From: Cephalotus follicularis
Taxonomy: Eukaryota > Streptophyta > Magnoliopsida > Oxalidales > Cephalotaceae
Direction of reading: 5' to 3'
DNA length: 64,000 nucleotides
Assembly (NCBI GenBank): GCA_001972305.1
Contig: BDDD01005760.1
Location: forward strand, 33,891 to 97,890
Below the pieces are notes generated by a model. That model did no database searches, was not told the DNA's origin, and saw only the letters and a list, made by a program, of their open reading frames with translations. Shown one piece after another: positions 44,522 through 56,583 of the stretch. The position numbers were made by a program, and so were the translations under genes. The number at the start of each line of letters is the position of its first letter. The first letter of the stretch is position 1.

Positions 44522-46594
44522 TCAGAATTGGAATCTGTTTGCTCTGTAAACCAGCTTCCTCGCCTCAACGGGGTCCTCGGGTAGGATCCCATCCCTTAGC
44601 CAATTAATAAAGGGAGTCATCCAATTTGGCTCCTGAGGAACATCTATGTCCATTACCTTTGCTTGAGAGATTGTTTGAATATCCAGGTAGTCAACTAGCA
44701 CGGTTTGATTTCTCTCCAACTCCTCTGTTGTTGCTAGCTTTGATAGTTGGTCTGCTCTGACGTTCTCTGCTCTTGGCACTTTAATAATTCTCAAAACTTC
44801 GAAGGCTGACTTCATGCCCTGAAAATGGGATAAATACTTCGTCATAAGGTCTTCTCTGGCCTCATACTCCCCATTCGTCAAACGAACCACCAGCTGAGAA
44901 TCACTTGAGGCTTCAATCCTCTGTACCTCCAAGTGCTTTGCAATTGTCAGTCCAGCTATCCGAGCTTCCCACTCAGCTTCGTTATTTGTAGCTTTGAATT
45001 TGAACCTCAGAGCATACTCCAACGTCCAACCATCTGGACTCGTCAATACTAACCCTGCCCCACTGCCAGTCAGGCATGAGGATCCATCCACTGATAACTT
45101 CCATATTCCCTTCTCGGTCTCGGAAGGGTTCTCCTCCATACACTCCGTAGGTATATTATCTCCAACAAAGTCGGCCAGTACCTGTGATTTGATTGCTGGT
45201 CTGGCTTCGAACTTCACATCATACTCGCCTAGTTCGACTGACCACTTGATTAGCCTGCCGGAGGTGTCAGGCTTGGCAAGAACTTGTTTGAGTGGTTTGT
45301 CAGTCAAAACCTTGATTGTATGGGCTTGAAAATATGGCCTCAATTTCCTGGCCGAGATGATCAGAGCGTAGGCATATTTCTCCACTTCTGGGTACCTCCC
45401 CTCTGCATCGTTCAAAACCTTGCTCACGTAGTATACGGGCGTTTGAACTTTTTCCTCTTCTCTGACTAGCACTGCACTCACTGCGCCCGAGGTGGCCGCA
45501 AGGTACAAATACAGGTCTTCTCCATCCTTAGGTTTTGAGATCAGGGGAGGAGAAGCCAAGTATTCCTTCAACTTGTCGAAGGCTGCTTGACAATCATCAG
45601 ACCACGAGAATCCCTTGGGATCTCTAAGTATTTTGAAGAAGGGAAGGCACTTCTCTGCCGATTTAGATACAAACCTACTCAGGGCTGCAATCTTCCCATT
45701 TAACCTCTGGACATCCCTGATGGTTTGAGGTGGTCTCATGCTTTTAATCGCCGAGATCTTCTCTGGATTCGCCTCTATTCCTCTGCTAGAGACCATGAAT
45801 CCGAGGAACTTTCCCGAGGTGACCCCAAACGTGCACTTGGACGGATTGAGCTTCATATTATACCTCCTCAATACTTCAAAGGTCTCTTCCAAATCCTTCA
45901 CGTGGGGGTTCCTGGCAGGGGTTTTGACGAGCATATCGTCTATGTAGACCTCCATATTCTTCCCAAGCCGAGGTTCAAAAATTTTGTTGACCAGACGTTG
46001 GTAGGTGGCCCCTGCATTCTTCAAGCCAAAGGGCATAACCTTGTAGTAGTACATTCCTCGGTCTGTTATGAATGCTGTCTTGTCGTCGTCTGGCTTGTAC
46101 ATGGGGATTTGATTGTATCCTGAGTAAGCGTCCAAGAAGCTCAATATCCTGTAACCCGAGGTCGCGTCTACCAGCTGGTCTATCTTTGGAAGTGGGAAGT
46201 GATCCTTTGGACAGGCTTTGTTGAGGTCCGTGAAGTCTATGCACATCCTCCATTTTCTATTGGCTTTTTTCACCAATACCAGATTTGCTAACCAGTCCGA
46301 GTAGTGCACTTCTCTGAGAAAACCTGCCTGCAACAGCTTGCTCACCTCCTCGGCTATTGCCTGCTGCCTCTCAGGAGCGAAGTTCCTCTTCTTTTGCATG
46401 ATCGGAGGTCTGGCAGGATCCACACTTAGTTTGTGAACCATTACATTTGGACTGATGCCAGGGACCTCCTCTGCCGACCATGCAAAAACATCTTTATTAT
46501 CTCGGAGGAATGTTATTAACTCCCCCTTCTCCGCCTCTCCAAGTTGTGAGCCAACTTGGAGTACTCTCTCTGTGTTGCCCTCTTCCACGGGCAC
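44522..46594 (-). CDS. Tat reverse transcriptase with dual RNase H
   Basis: 690 open codons. The RT domain (about residues 60-260) has 'KKANRKWRMCIDFTDLNKACPK'-type blocks, 'FLDAYSGYNQI', 'MPFGLKNAGATYQR' and the catalytic YIDD at about 217-220. A first RNase H-like segment follows (about 355-470) in which the usual catalytic Asp context reads 'LYLAATSGAVSAVL', consistent with the degenerate connection-type RNase H of this lineage. A second RNase H of archaeal type (about 498-590) keeps Asp in 'SVDGSS', Glu in 'TNNEAEWEA' and Asp in 'SSDSQLVV'. The open frame is bounded by TAG at 46618-46616 upstream and TGA at 44524-44522 downstream, so it cannot be made as part of a full polyprotein unless these are suppressed. 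Best-preserved enzyme in the window. Confidence 0.9.
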   Translation of the reverse strand: MPVEEGNTERVLQVGSQLGEAEKGELITFLRDNKDVFAWSAEEVPGISPNVMVHKLSVDPARPPIMQKKRNFAPERQQAIAEEVSKLLQAGFLREVHYSDWLANLVLVKKANRKWRMCIDFTDLNKACPKDHFPLPKIDQLVDATSGYRILSFLDAYSGYNQIPMYKPDDDKTAFITDRGMYYYKVMPFGLKNAGATYQRLVNKIFEPRLGKNMEVYIDDMLVKTPARNPHVKDLEETFEVLRRYNMKLNPSKCTFGVTSGKFLGFMVSSRGIEANPEKISAIKSMRPPQTIRDVQRLNGKIAALSRFVSKSAEKCLPFFKILRDPKGFSWSDDCQAAFDKLKEYLASPPLISKPKDGEDLYLYLAATSGAVSAVLVREEEKVQTPVYYVSKVLNDAEGRYPEVEKYAYALIISARKLRPYFQAHTIKVLTDKPLKQVLAKPDTSGRLIKWSVELGEYDVKFEARPAIKSQVLADFVGDNIPTECMEENPSETEKGIWKLSVDGSSCLTGSGAGLVLTSPDGWTLEYALRFKFKATNNEAEWEARIAGLTIAKHLEVQRIEASSDSQLVVRLTNGEYEAREDLMTKYLSHFQGMKSAFEVLRIIKVPRAENVRADQLSKLATTEELERNQTVLVDYLDIQTISQAKVMDIDVPQEPNWMTPFINWLRDGILPEDPVEARKLVYRANRFQF

Positions 46595-46615
46595 TTGGAG
46601 GACATCCTCTACCGG

Positions 46616-46929
46616 CTATGGACGCTCTGGTTCCATGTCTCCTCTGAGCTCCACATTCGCTATGGGGAGAGCCTTGCCCTTCCCCTTATCCGAGATGGCA
46701 GTTTTATAACATCTCCTTGCCACCTCTTGGTCTCCTCGGACCTCCCCCACGCCAAACCTTGTGGGAAACTTCATTAACAAGTGTCTCGTAGACACTATGG
46801 CCTCCAACAAGTTCAGACCTGGTCGCCCTATTATAGCATTGTAGGGGCTTGGGGTATCCACCACCAGGAACGTCATCTCGACTTGAGTTTGACGTGGGGC
46901 CGTGCCTGCAACCACATTGACAGTTCTGA
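46616..46929 (-). pseudogene. Tat protease, C-terminal half only
   Basis: Reads '[20 protein letters not shown]', '[12 protein letters not shown]', '[11 protein letters not shown]' and '[13 protein letters not shown]', the C-terminal half of a Tat pol aspartic protease and its linker. The N-terminal half with the catalytic Asp (D-S/T/N-G) is absent: the sequence joins directly to the gag C-terminus in a different frame at about 46930, indicating an internal deletion. It ends at TAG 46618-46616. Confidence 0.75.
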
Positions 46930-48290
46930 CCTCTCCTTCCTCTTCTCTCTTCTCTCGGGAGCATTTCGTGAATGCTCCCTTCTCTCCTCCTGATGGCCAG
47001 TCCAGGGTGTCTTTTGCTTCCTGGCCACCATCTCTTCCTCGGCGATGACATACCTCTCCGCCCTTTTCAGCAGGTCTGCCATGTCCTTTGCTGGTTTCTT
47101 CAGTAGAGAGAAGGTGAACGACGAGTTGCTTCTCAGCCCATTGTTCAAGGTTGCCAGAGCAAAGGAAGGCTCCAAGTCTTTCACCATGAGTGATTCCTTG
47201 TTGAACCTGGTGAGGTAGTCTCTCAATGACTCATCTTTACCTTGCACCACGTTGATGAGGTGGGTGGAGTTTCTCCTCTGTGTGGTACTGTTGAGGAATT
47301 TTGTCACGAGCAGTTCTGTAAACTGATCGAAGCTCTTCACTGAATTCCTCGCCAAGGTAAAGTACCATGACTGGGCAGCTCCAATCAAGGTCATTGGGAA
47401 TCCTCGGCAGAGCATAGCGTCCGAGGCCTTATACATCCACATAGCCTGAATGTAGGAGCGCACATGTTGGATGGGGTCCGTGGACCCATCGTACTTATCA
47501 AGGCTAGGGTTTCGAAACCCACTAGGGACTGGCTCTGCTATGATCTCATCTGTGAAGGGGTGTGCATTGATGTTTTGCACCTCGGATAGGTGCCCCCCAT
47601 GCCGTTCCGCTCCTCGGAACCTCCTTTCTAAGTCTGCAAGCCTTCTGTTCACTGCCTGCTCTACCTCTTCTATGTTCCTAACTCGGCTAGAAACAAGTGA
47701 CCTCCCAGCCATTGAGGCTGGGGGATCGACCCTGCTTCCTCGGACCGTGCCAGCTCTATGCGGAGCATTGGAGCGTACCTGTGCCTCCTCTACTCCCCTA
47801 GCCTCCTGCCGAGGATCCACGTCCATGGACTGGTGCTGAGGATGCACTCTCCTGGGATCGTTGGGGTGATCCCTGGCAGTCGAGGACTCAGCTCTCTGAG
47901 ATGCATTGATCTCAGGCCTCCTTCCCAGGGGATTATTGTCCCCTGACCGCCTAAGAGGAAGTTCATCTCCCCTCGGCGGGTTTCGCCTGGCACCTCGGGG
48001 GTGCCTTGTCTCCACCTCTGGCCTGTGAGGGCCAGATACTTCTCGGACCACTGGCTAAGCGGGCCCGGTTTACTGCTGTTGGTTGGCTAGAGTTGTGACC
48101 AACCGATCAGTAACGCGCTCCAATCCTTGTAGGAATTGACTGAGCTGCTCTCCCGTGACGGGAGCTTGTGGTTGGGCCACTTCTTGAATGGCTTCTGGTG
48201 GAGGAGCTATGACCTCCTGTTGCTGGCTACCAGTGGCTCCAACTAAGTTGTCTTCCTCGAAGGCATGGTTGTTGATGACCTTTTGTCGCG
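46873..48290 (-). pseudogene. Tat gag, stops near N-terminus, zinc knuckle missing
   Basis: The structural capsid protein. The main open frame (48051-46873) contains the retrotransposon gag domain: 'LDKYDGSTDPIQHVRSY', 'MTLIGAAQSWYFTL', 'SFDQFTELLVTKF', '[12 protein letters not shown]' and '[15 protein letters not shown]'. Upstream in frame, an N-terminal part ('EVAQPQAPVTGEQLSQFLQGLERVT' region, 48285-48073, quoted in part) is cut off by TAA (48072-48070) and TAG (48057-48055). The usual CCHC zinc knuckle is absent; after 'KQKTPWTG' a basic Arg/Glu-rich stretch runs straight into protease sequence. Confidence 0.8.
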
Positions 48291-48311
48291 CTTCCCACAG
48301 ACGGCGCCAAC
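48291..48311 (-). other. Primer-binding site of the Tat element
   Basis: On the minus strand TTGGCGCCGTCTGTGGGAAG lies immediately inside the 5' LTR end. TGGCGCCG is complementary to a tRNA 3' end of ..CGGCGCCA, as used by many plant gypsy elements. Confidence 0.7.
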
Positions 48312-48468
48312 TGTTGATACAGAAATCCTTCTCTCAACAGTATCCTACGTGGAGGACTTTTATTTGTTAAGAGAAACGCTTGCCAAAGATGCCTGGAGGA
48401 AGAGTTTGATCTCGGACACCTGCACAAAGTAACAGAAATGGTGGAAAGTCCAGGAGGTTGTTCTCCCG
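48312..48468 (-). repeat. Truncated 5' LTR of the Tat element
   Basis: 157 bp identical to 38807-38963 except one base. Homology stops sharply after CTCCCG at 48468; the other ~750 bp of the LTR are missing and unrelated sequence follows. Confidence 0.85.
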
Positions 48469-48900
48469 TACTCTGCTTGAAGCGCAGACGTTCCATTGAT
48501 TATGTCGACCGCCAGATAAAGCGTCGACCGCCAGCCTTGAGAGTCGACGCTTAGGCACATTTTAATTCCCATTTACTCTCTGTACCAGACAGCAGACGCT
48601 TTGCACTAAGCGAATGCGTTTTGCGCCTTAAAGCGAAGACGCTTGATTTTGAGCGTCGACGCTTGGAGTGTTATTTCCAATTCTCCAAGTGCTTCACCGG
48701 TAGACGCTTTGTTCTTTCCTCGACCGTCAGCTAAAGCGCAGACGCTTTAATTGCAAGCGTCGGCAGTCTGGGCAGTTTCTGCATAATTTCTGCTGATATG
48801 TTTATCTTTTATCTTTCTTGCACAAAAAGAAACTTTGTCAAATACAAATATGTTATCATCAAAACATAGGATTGAGACATAAATGTCAACAGTTTCAAAT
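48469..48900. repeat. GCGTCGACGC motif cluster beside a copia-like LTR end
   Basis: About twelve copies of AGCG(T/A)(C/A)GACGCTT-type words between 48480 and 48770, then 'catcaaaacataggattgagacataaatgtcaaca', a phrase typical of copia LTR ends. Probably a fragment of a copia LTR, joined to the broken Tat LTR. No gene. Confidence 0.55.
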
Positions 48901-48915
48901 ATTAAAAACACCTCC

Positions 48916-49011
48916 TCAGGCTTGAGTCTGTTTAAACATTAACCCCATCAGGTTTGAGTTCGTTTAATGATTAACCCACTCAAGTTTGAGTCTATTTAAC
49001 GATTAACCCCC
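48916..49011. repeat. Three 32-bp tandem units
   Basis: Units at 48916-48947, 48948-48979 and 48980-49011 of the form TCARGYTTGAGT..TTTAA..ATTAACCC, each about 80% alike. Confidence 0.75.
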
Positions 49012-49695
49012 TTTGTTATAATCATAAATTGTAAATCAATAGGGTATATGTAATATTTGAAAATAAAGGGTATTTTTTGTATTTTACCCTTTTCTATATT
49101 ATAACTTTAATAAATTTTATTTCACGTTATTTAATTAATAAAGGAATTAATGATTTAATAATTTCTCTAAAAAGTTTTTGAAGAGATATTAATGTGTATT
49201 AACATATGCCAAAGATTGATAATTAGTACTATACTCTTTTAGTAATTTTTGCTATTGATTCGTCAAACCATTTCATCTATTTTCTTCTTATTTGCTATTT
49301 ATTTTTCTTAGGGTAAAGTTCAATAAAATTTAAATAAGCCATTAAAATCACTTTTTTTTTGAAATTTTTTTTGAACTTTATTAACGACAATAGTGACGAT
49401 TACCTTACTCAAAATTCAAATTTGTTAATAAGTCAAAAACTTAAATTTTTTTTAATAAACTAGAGAAACCTCAGTGTCAAATAAAATAAGCGTTAAGGGT
49501 TTTTTAGGAATTTATCATTTTTTGTATTGTTTTTCTCTCTCTCTTTGAAAAATTGATTCTTGATTAATATCCAAACTTAGGGAAAACAATATGATTGAAG
49601 TGTACAAATTTTGAATTTTCTCCTTTGGGCTTAGTTGTCAAAAGTGATGCCTTTCATACCGAAAAAAAAGTTGCAAAGAAAAATATATGAAGTAT
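49012..49695. other. AT-rich spacer, no gene
   Basis: AT-rich sequence with homopolymer runs. No ORF, repeat or terminus identified. It ends at the LTR of the second Tat element. Confidence 0.4.
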
Positions 49696-50334
49696 TGTTG
49701 ATGCAGAAATCTTTCCTTCAACAGCACCCCACGTGTAAGGGCTTGATTTATTTTAGGGGAACGCTGGAATCTGTCCGAGAAAGGGTATCTAGCGATGGCT
49801 GGTGATCCCTACACAAGCAAGAGAGAAAGGTAGAAGGTCCAGGAGGTTGTTCTCCCGGGGACACTCCGACGCTCAAGTTAGCAGTGTACAGAGAGTATTC
49901 GGGTTCTTTGTGTGCTAGAAAAATGGCTGACATTTGTGTTGACTGTTGAACTGGTATTTATAGGAATGTCTGTGACTGATGAGCGTCAAATCGGGAGTTG
50001 ATTGCCCCTAGGGAAAGAATGTCAGTGATCCTGGCATTTCCCTTGGTCTCCTCCCCATTTGGTGGCTATGGTCGCAAGCCCATTAATGGATTGGAGGGCT
50101 GTGCCGGCATGTCAGTCTCTTTTCCCATATTGACGTGATGGGGTGTCAGCCTAACTAAGTGGCTGCGGGGGCGTGTAAACCTGACCTGACGGCCTTGGTG
50201 GCCTGTCAGTCTATTTAGGCAGCTTTTCCCCTTGATGACATGATATGCGTCACATGCCCATGCCCTGGGAGGATACCTATTGCCCTTCCCTTTAGGCCAT
50301 GTCACCTGGCTTATATACGATTTTTCCCATATCA
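49696..50334 (-). repeat. 3' LTR of the second Tat element
   Basis: 639 bp, TGTTGATGCAG to CCATATCA. It shares 'ggtccaggaggttgttctcc' and the following GGGGACACTCCGACGCTC words with the first Tat LTR. Followed by TATACCCCCCTGG (complement of the polypurine tract). Confidence 0.75.
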
Positions 50335-50364
50335 TATACCCCCCTGGTCCTACTTCTCTAGCCT

Positions 50365-52245
<1,881 letters not shown>

Positions 52246-52390
52246 AAGGTGGCCATGGCGGAGCTGCTTCCTCTGCGGCCCCGCAAGGAGAGAGCTGTAC
52301 TAAGCCTTCTCTAGGTCTAGTTTATTTTTATATTTGCGTTCAACCCTTTCTTTTTAAAGTCTAACGGTTTCCCTATTTGTCTGCGCAGAG

Positions 52391-54021
52391 ATGGCACGCC
52401 AGGACTCCGTTATGGACATGATCAGGGCAAGACACGAACAGGCCCGCTTTGCAGGCAGAAGGCCCTGGAAAAGTCGCAGAAGGTGGCAGAGAGGAGGGCG
52501 GCCAGGCAGGACGAGGCCAGGGCCAGGCTGGACGAGCTGCCCCGAACTATATCTGAGGAGGCCAGGGCGGCCAGTGACGCAGAAGAGAGGGAGGCCTGGG
52601 AAGCAAGGGCGACGGCAGCCAGGGAGGCCAAGGCTGCGGCAGCCACTGCTGCAAAGGAGAGGGAGGCCAGGGCTGCGATGGCCCGGGCCGCTGAGGAGGA
52701 GCGTGCCGCTGAGGCGGTGCGTAAGGCTGAGGCAGGAGCTGCCGAAGGGGTCGGAGCTGCCCGAGAGGTCTCGGACGCCTCAGCCAGGGAGCCCATGTCT
52801 GACACGGAGCTTGGTCGTCCCTCGAAGAGGCCGTGGGCAGAGAAGGGGAAGGCCCCCGAGGGTGAAACCGTCGAAAGGCGCATGTGTGATCCCGACCATC
52901 CCTACCCTGCTGCGGAGCTCGCGCAGGTGAGGGATATCCTGGGGGAGCTTGGGCGAGCTGGTGTGTGTTTGAGGACGCCGGGGGTCACCACAAAGCTGGG
53001 CCGGGCAGGCATATTTCCTTACGAGGCGGGGTTGAGGGAGGAGTGGACGATCGGGCAGCTTTGGACCAACCTCTTCCAGTGCTGCCAGCGGGTAAACCCA
53101 CCAGTCTCGACCTTCTTTTTTTTTTAACTTGAACTTTTTCCTAAACCTGTACTGACATGTTTTCTTTTCCACAAGCTATGGTCAACGCCCATCTTTTGAT
53201 GGAGAAGACAGACCAGAAGTCCAGCCTGAACGAGCAGCTGGGAGCTGCGAACGCCAAGCTGGGCAAATCGCTGGCCGCGGCCCGCGCCCAGCTGGAGGAA
53301 GTGCGGGGGGACAAGGAAAAGCTGGTGGCTGAGAAGGAAGAAGCAGTGGAGGAGGCCCGGAGGGAGAGGGGGCTCAAGATTGCCGTTGTGGAGCGAGCAG
53401 CCGGGCTCGAAGGCAGGGTGGAGGCTCTAAGTAGCAAGCTAACCAAGTGTCAAGAGCTTGGCGACGCCAGGGTCAAGGCCGCTGCGGAGAGGGCTGTCTT
53501 GGACTTCAAGGCTTCAGTGGAGTTTCGAGACGCAATGGACCAGGCTGTGGAGCTCTACAATGCCTCTGAGGACTTCAACCGCGAGGTCCTGAAGAAGCCC
53601 TCAGCCAATTTTCACCGGGGGTACTACACCTGCCGAAACATGGTCGAGTGCTTTCCGGATCTCGCGCTGGGCTCCTTCGTCTGTGGTCCTTCCGTGGCTG
53701 AGTACGACTTCATCCCAGAGGGTGTCGAAGAGGCTGAGGACGAGGCCTTCAGAGCCTTTGACGAGGAGCAGAGTCAAGCTCGGGTCGCCCAACGGCCATG
53801 ACCTTGTCCCCTTCAACGCATCTGCTGAGGCGGCCTTTGATGCTGAGCCTCTCTCACGGGTCATTGCTGAGGGGCCTGCCCTGGCACAGACGGCCGAGGA
53901 TGATCCGGCTCCCCCTCCTAGTCCCCGCCTTGAGGACCCTCCTCCTCCTCCCCCAACGGAAGAAGACGCTCCTCCCCCTCCTCCGCGGATAGTAGAGATC
54001 CCCTCAGGGGACGAGGCCTAG
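52391..54021 (+). pseudogene. Antisense Tat ORF, 5'-truncated and frameshifted
   Basis: Homologue of exons 2-3 of the gene at 40327-42791. After a CGCAG acceptor it starts 'ARQDSVMDMIRARHEQARF' (frame 52391), shifts frame near 52450 into 'AERRAARQDEARARLDE' (Ala/Arg/Glu-rich helix) and 'SKRPWAEKGKAPE', and ends at donor CGG|GTAAAC (53091). The next exon, from 'AMVNAHLLMEK', is a coiled coil followed by 'FHRGYYTCRNMVE' and 'EYDFIPEGVEEAEDEAF', matching the 'FRRGFYACRNWV' block of the other element. Near 53785 a frameshift precedes the Pro-rich C-terminus (to 54021). The acceptor corresponding to CAG|GCT reads CAA|GCT, so normal splicing would shift the frame. Exon 1 and the promoter are gone. 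Strong GC bias relative to the surroundings. Confidence 0.7.
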
Positions 54022-54098
54022 GGTAGCTTTTTTGTTTTTTTTTTTGTAGCTTTGCCTTGTAACTTTCCCTTTTTTCAGCATTGTAATCTTGAGTTATT

Positions 54099-54104
54099 AA
54101 TAAA
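54099..54104 (+). terminator. Polyadenylation signal of the antisense gene
   Basis: AATAAA 78 bp downstream of the antisense stop codon, in a T-rich 3' region ending ..GTTATTAATAAAATGAAG. It agrees with plus-strand transcription of this segment. Confidence 0.5.
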
Positions 54105-54345
54105 ATGAAGCGTTTTTACATTTAACTTGTCCACTTTATTTATTTGCTTTAACAATTCGCGAAGTACTTAGGAAGCACCGTACTCCATGACCCCGGACTC
54201 TGCCTGCATTATGCCCTGCCCTTGAGCTCTTCCCGGGCCCGCACTATCCCCTTAGGACGATTAAGCGTAATCAGCATGACAATCTTCTAACTTGATAAAC
54301 TTGATCACTTAAGTTTTGTAGTCTTCTTAGGACAATGAAGTGTAA

Positions 54346-54615
54346 TGTTCGCTGTTAAAAAGAATGTTTTAAAATTTATAGCCGCAAGTGCACGGATCAT
54401 GCAGTAACGGGTCGAACACAGGGAAACGATAAACTAGTCATAATCTATCCAACCTATGCGAAGTATACCAATTTTGAGATAAACTATTAAAAACTAATGA
54501 ATATAAGCTAAGAGAAAATATATAATTAAAAAGCGGTTTTAGGGTATAGAAACTCACCGTAGATTGTATTGAACAATTCCATTTAATTGAACGAGCATAC
54601 CTTGATAACCAGCGG
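54346..54615. repeat. Retrotransposon LTR-like fragment
   Basis: Contains 'gccgcaagtgcacgg..gcagtaacgggtcgaacacagggaa', a phrase common in plant gypsy/TRIM-type repeats. It marks the break where the second Tat element ends. Confidence 0.4.
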
Positions 54616-55000
54616 CAGCTAGGTCGATATGGAGTGCGAAATCACGTAGACATCATCAAAGTCAGATTGATGCTTTCCCAATCGAAAAATGTTAAAGTCC
54701 ATCGACGACTTTCCAAAACTCAACTTCATGAGACCATTTCGGCAATTGATCAATGCATTACTCGTGGCCAAGAATGGTCTACCAAGGATAACTGAGATTT
54801 GGTCTTTTATATTCACAACAGGCTGGGTATCTAAAATGACAAAGTCAACGGGATAGAAAAACTCACCAACCTTTATCAAAACATCCTCAATTTTTCCTCT
54901 TGGTACTTTTACCGACCTATCAGCTAATTGCAAAGTCGTATTGGTCGGGCGCAACTCTCCTAAACCTAGTTGCTCAAAGTCGTATTAGTCTAGGACATTT
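54616..55000 (-). pseudogene. Athila-like gypsy aspartic protease fragment
   Basis: Minus-strand frame reads 'RPTNTTLQLADRSVKVPRGK', 'DVLIKVGEFFYPVDFVILD' and 'SVILGRPFLATSNALINC', then 'LSFGKSSMDFNIF'. This is the C-terminal portion of the gag-linked protease of Athila-type (non-chromovirus) gypsy elements. The upstream DLGAS catalytic motif and all of RT are missing. It is a short isolated fragment, with an in-frame stop after 'ISHSIST'. Confidence 0.75.
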
Positions 55001-55740
55001 GGTAGACTCTCCGAAAATCCAATTTTCAGTCCACCTCGACCTTAGCCAAGGATTTCATAAGTCCAAAGTACAATCAGACCATAATATGGCCGATTACCTT
55101 CGCTCAGGTGTGAAAATCTCATATTGCGCACTTGCTTATATTCGTATAGATTCGATCATACCCAAAGACCACCCGATTGCCAGCCCTGCGCAAGAACTGG
55201 GTAAGGTGGAGATCAAAACATAACCGTCTCCATACAATATAGAACAGCTGCTCAGGTCTAAGAATCAGACGAGTTCGAGAACTCGCTAAGTGACTAGCAC
55301 TTATACACAACCGGAACAAGTTGGAGTCACTACTAACACAAGAATAGCGATTATCCAAATAGTGTCTCCCACGCGAGTCCTGTTCAATCCACACGTTCCC
55401 AGGGCGCACCCCGTATTTGCCCTAGTGTCACGACACAGATGGTAGTGAGAGAATCCATCCTCCAATTCCCAAAAGCAGGCAACATACGCGCAACTCTATC
55501 TGGTTCACTAATGCCCACAAAGTGAACCTATATGACTTGGAACTAATTCGACATAAGGAATAAGGTAGTCAATCTCACTGCGTCCATGTTTGGCATCCAA
55601 CTTTATGTCAGAGCATCACAAGTGTAAGTAGGGTAATATTAAACCACTTCAATTATGTGATAAAACACAAGTGATATTACCATAAATAATATAAATAAAT
55701 TCGCACATGTCATATATCTGGAAAAAAACTGTTTATATAC
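55001..55740. other. Repeat-derived sequence, no gene
   Basis: No domain is found. The part 55500-55600 ('ggttcactaatgcccacaaagtgaacc..gacttggaact') loosely resembles, in inverted orientation, the stretch at 21560-21610 of unit G, so it may be LTR sequence of a related element. Confidence 0.35.
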
Positions 55741-55746
55741 ACAGAT

Positions 55747-56500
55747 ATGTTTGATACAAAAACTCGTCCAATGGCTTGTTGGGTCACCCTATCTAACAAA
55801 ACATACATGTTAGGTGTTCCTTATTCGAGCGATGTTGGTAGTATCATGTACGCCATGGTATGTACTCGTCCCGATATTGCACAGGCAGTCAGTGTTGTCA
55901 ACAGATATTTATCATGTCCTGGTAAGGTCCATTGACAAGCAGTTAAGTGAATACTACGGTATTTGAAGGATGCTATGGTATTTGAAGGATGCTTCTGGTG
56001 ATTGTTTAGAATTTGGTAAGTGTGATGACAGTCTGACGGGTTATGTTGATTCGGAGTAAGCTGGTGATCTTGACTGTAGGAGATTTTTGACTGGATATAT
56101 ATTTACTCTTAGTGGATCTGCAGTTAGCTGGAAAGCTACATTGCAGAATACGGTTGCATTATCTATGACGGAGGCTAAGTATATGGCGATAACTTAGGCC
56201 ATTAAGGAAGCTATTTGGCTTAGAGGTTTATTTAGAGAGCTCGATATGGATCATGTAGTAACTATCGTCTATTCAGATAGTTCATAGTGCTATACACTTG
56301 ATGAAAGATCATATGTATCATGAGAGGACGAAGCATATTAATGTACAGTATTATTTTATTCGAGATATTTTTGTCGAGGGTGAAATTCTTTTTAAGAAAA
56401 TTGGTACTGCAGATAATCAAGTTGATATATTAACAAAGCCTCTTACTATTTCCAAGTTTGAGTATTGCTTAGAGTTGGTTGGTATTTCTCGTCTTTGAGC
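55747..56500 (+). pseudogene. Ty1/copia (Tork-like) RT end and RNase H
   Basis: Starts in the connection region: 'VPYSSDVGSIMYAMVCTRPDIAQAV', 'VVNRYLSCPGKVH', then (frames shift) 'LRYLKDA', 'GYVDSE', 'RFLTGYIFTLSGSAVSWKA', 'LQNTVALSMTEAKYMAI' and 'KEAIWLRGL', ending 'HERTKHINVQYYFIRDI', 'GTADNQVDILTKPL' and 'ELVGISRL' at the final stop. Motifs fit RNase H of the Tork group. It is broken by several stops and by a 19-bp tandem duplication (55958-55976 and 55977-55995) that shifts the frame. Everything upstream of the RT end is missing. Confidence 0.8.
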
Positions 56501-56583
56501 TTGACCCCTATGAGGATCGTGGAGAAGGTGGAGAAATTTTTGTTATGTTTGTTCTTGAGGAATTACAAATCAATGTGGAGATT

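Larger units (their letters stand above)
38807..48468 (-). mobile_element. Tat-lineage Ty3/gypsy LTR retrotransposon
   Basis: Ordered in minus sense: truncated 5' LTR (48468-48312), PBS (48311-48291), gag, partial protease, RT, RNase H, second RNase H, integrase, then a non-coding stretch with an opposite-strand gene (40327-42791), a polypurine tract (39724-39711) and the 3' LTR (39710-38807). A second, archaeal-type RNase H and an extra ORF between integrase and the 3' LTR are recognised traits of the Tat lineage. In the 157 bp shared by both LTRs only one base differs, so insertion is recent. Five in-frame stops in gag-pol and a missing gag zinc knuckle/protease active site make it non-autonomous. 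The outer 0.75 kb of the 5' LTR is lost, so no TSD can be read. Confidence 0.88.
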
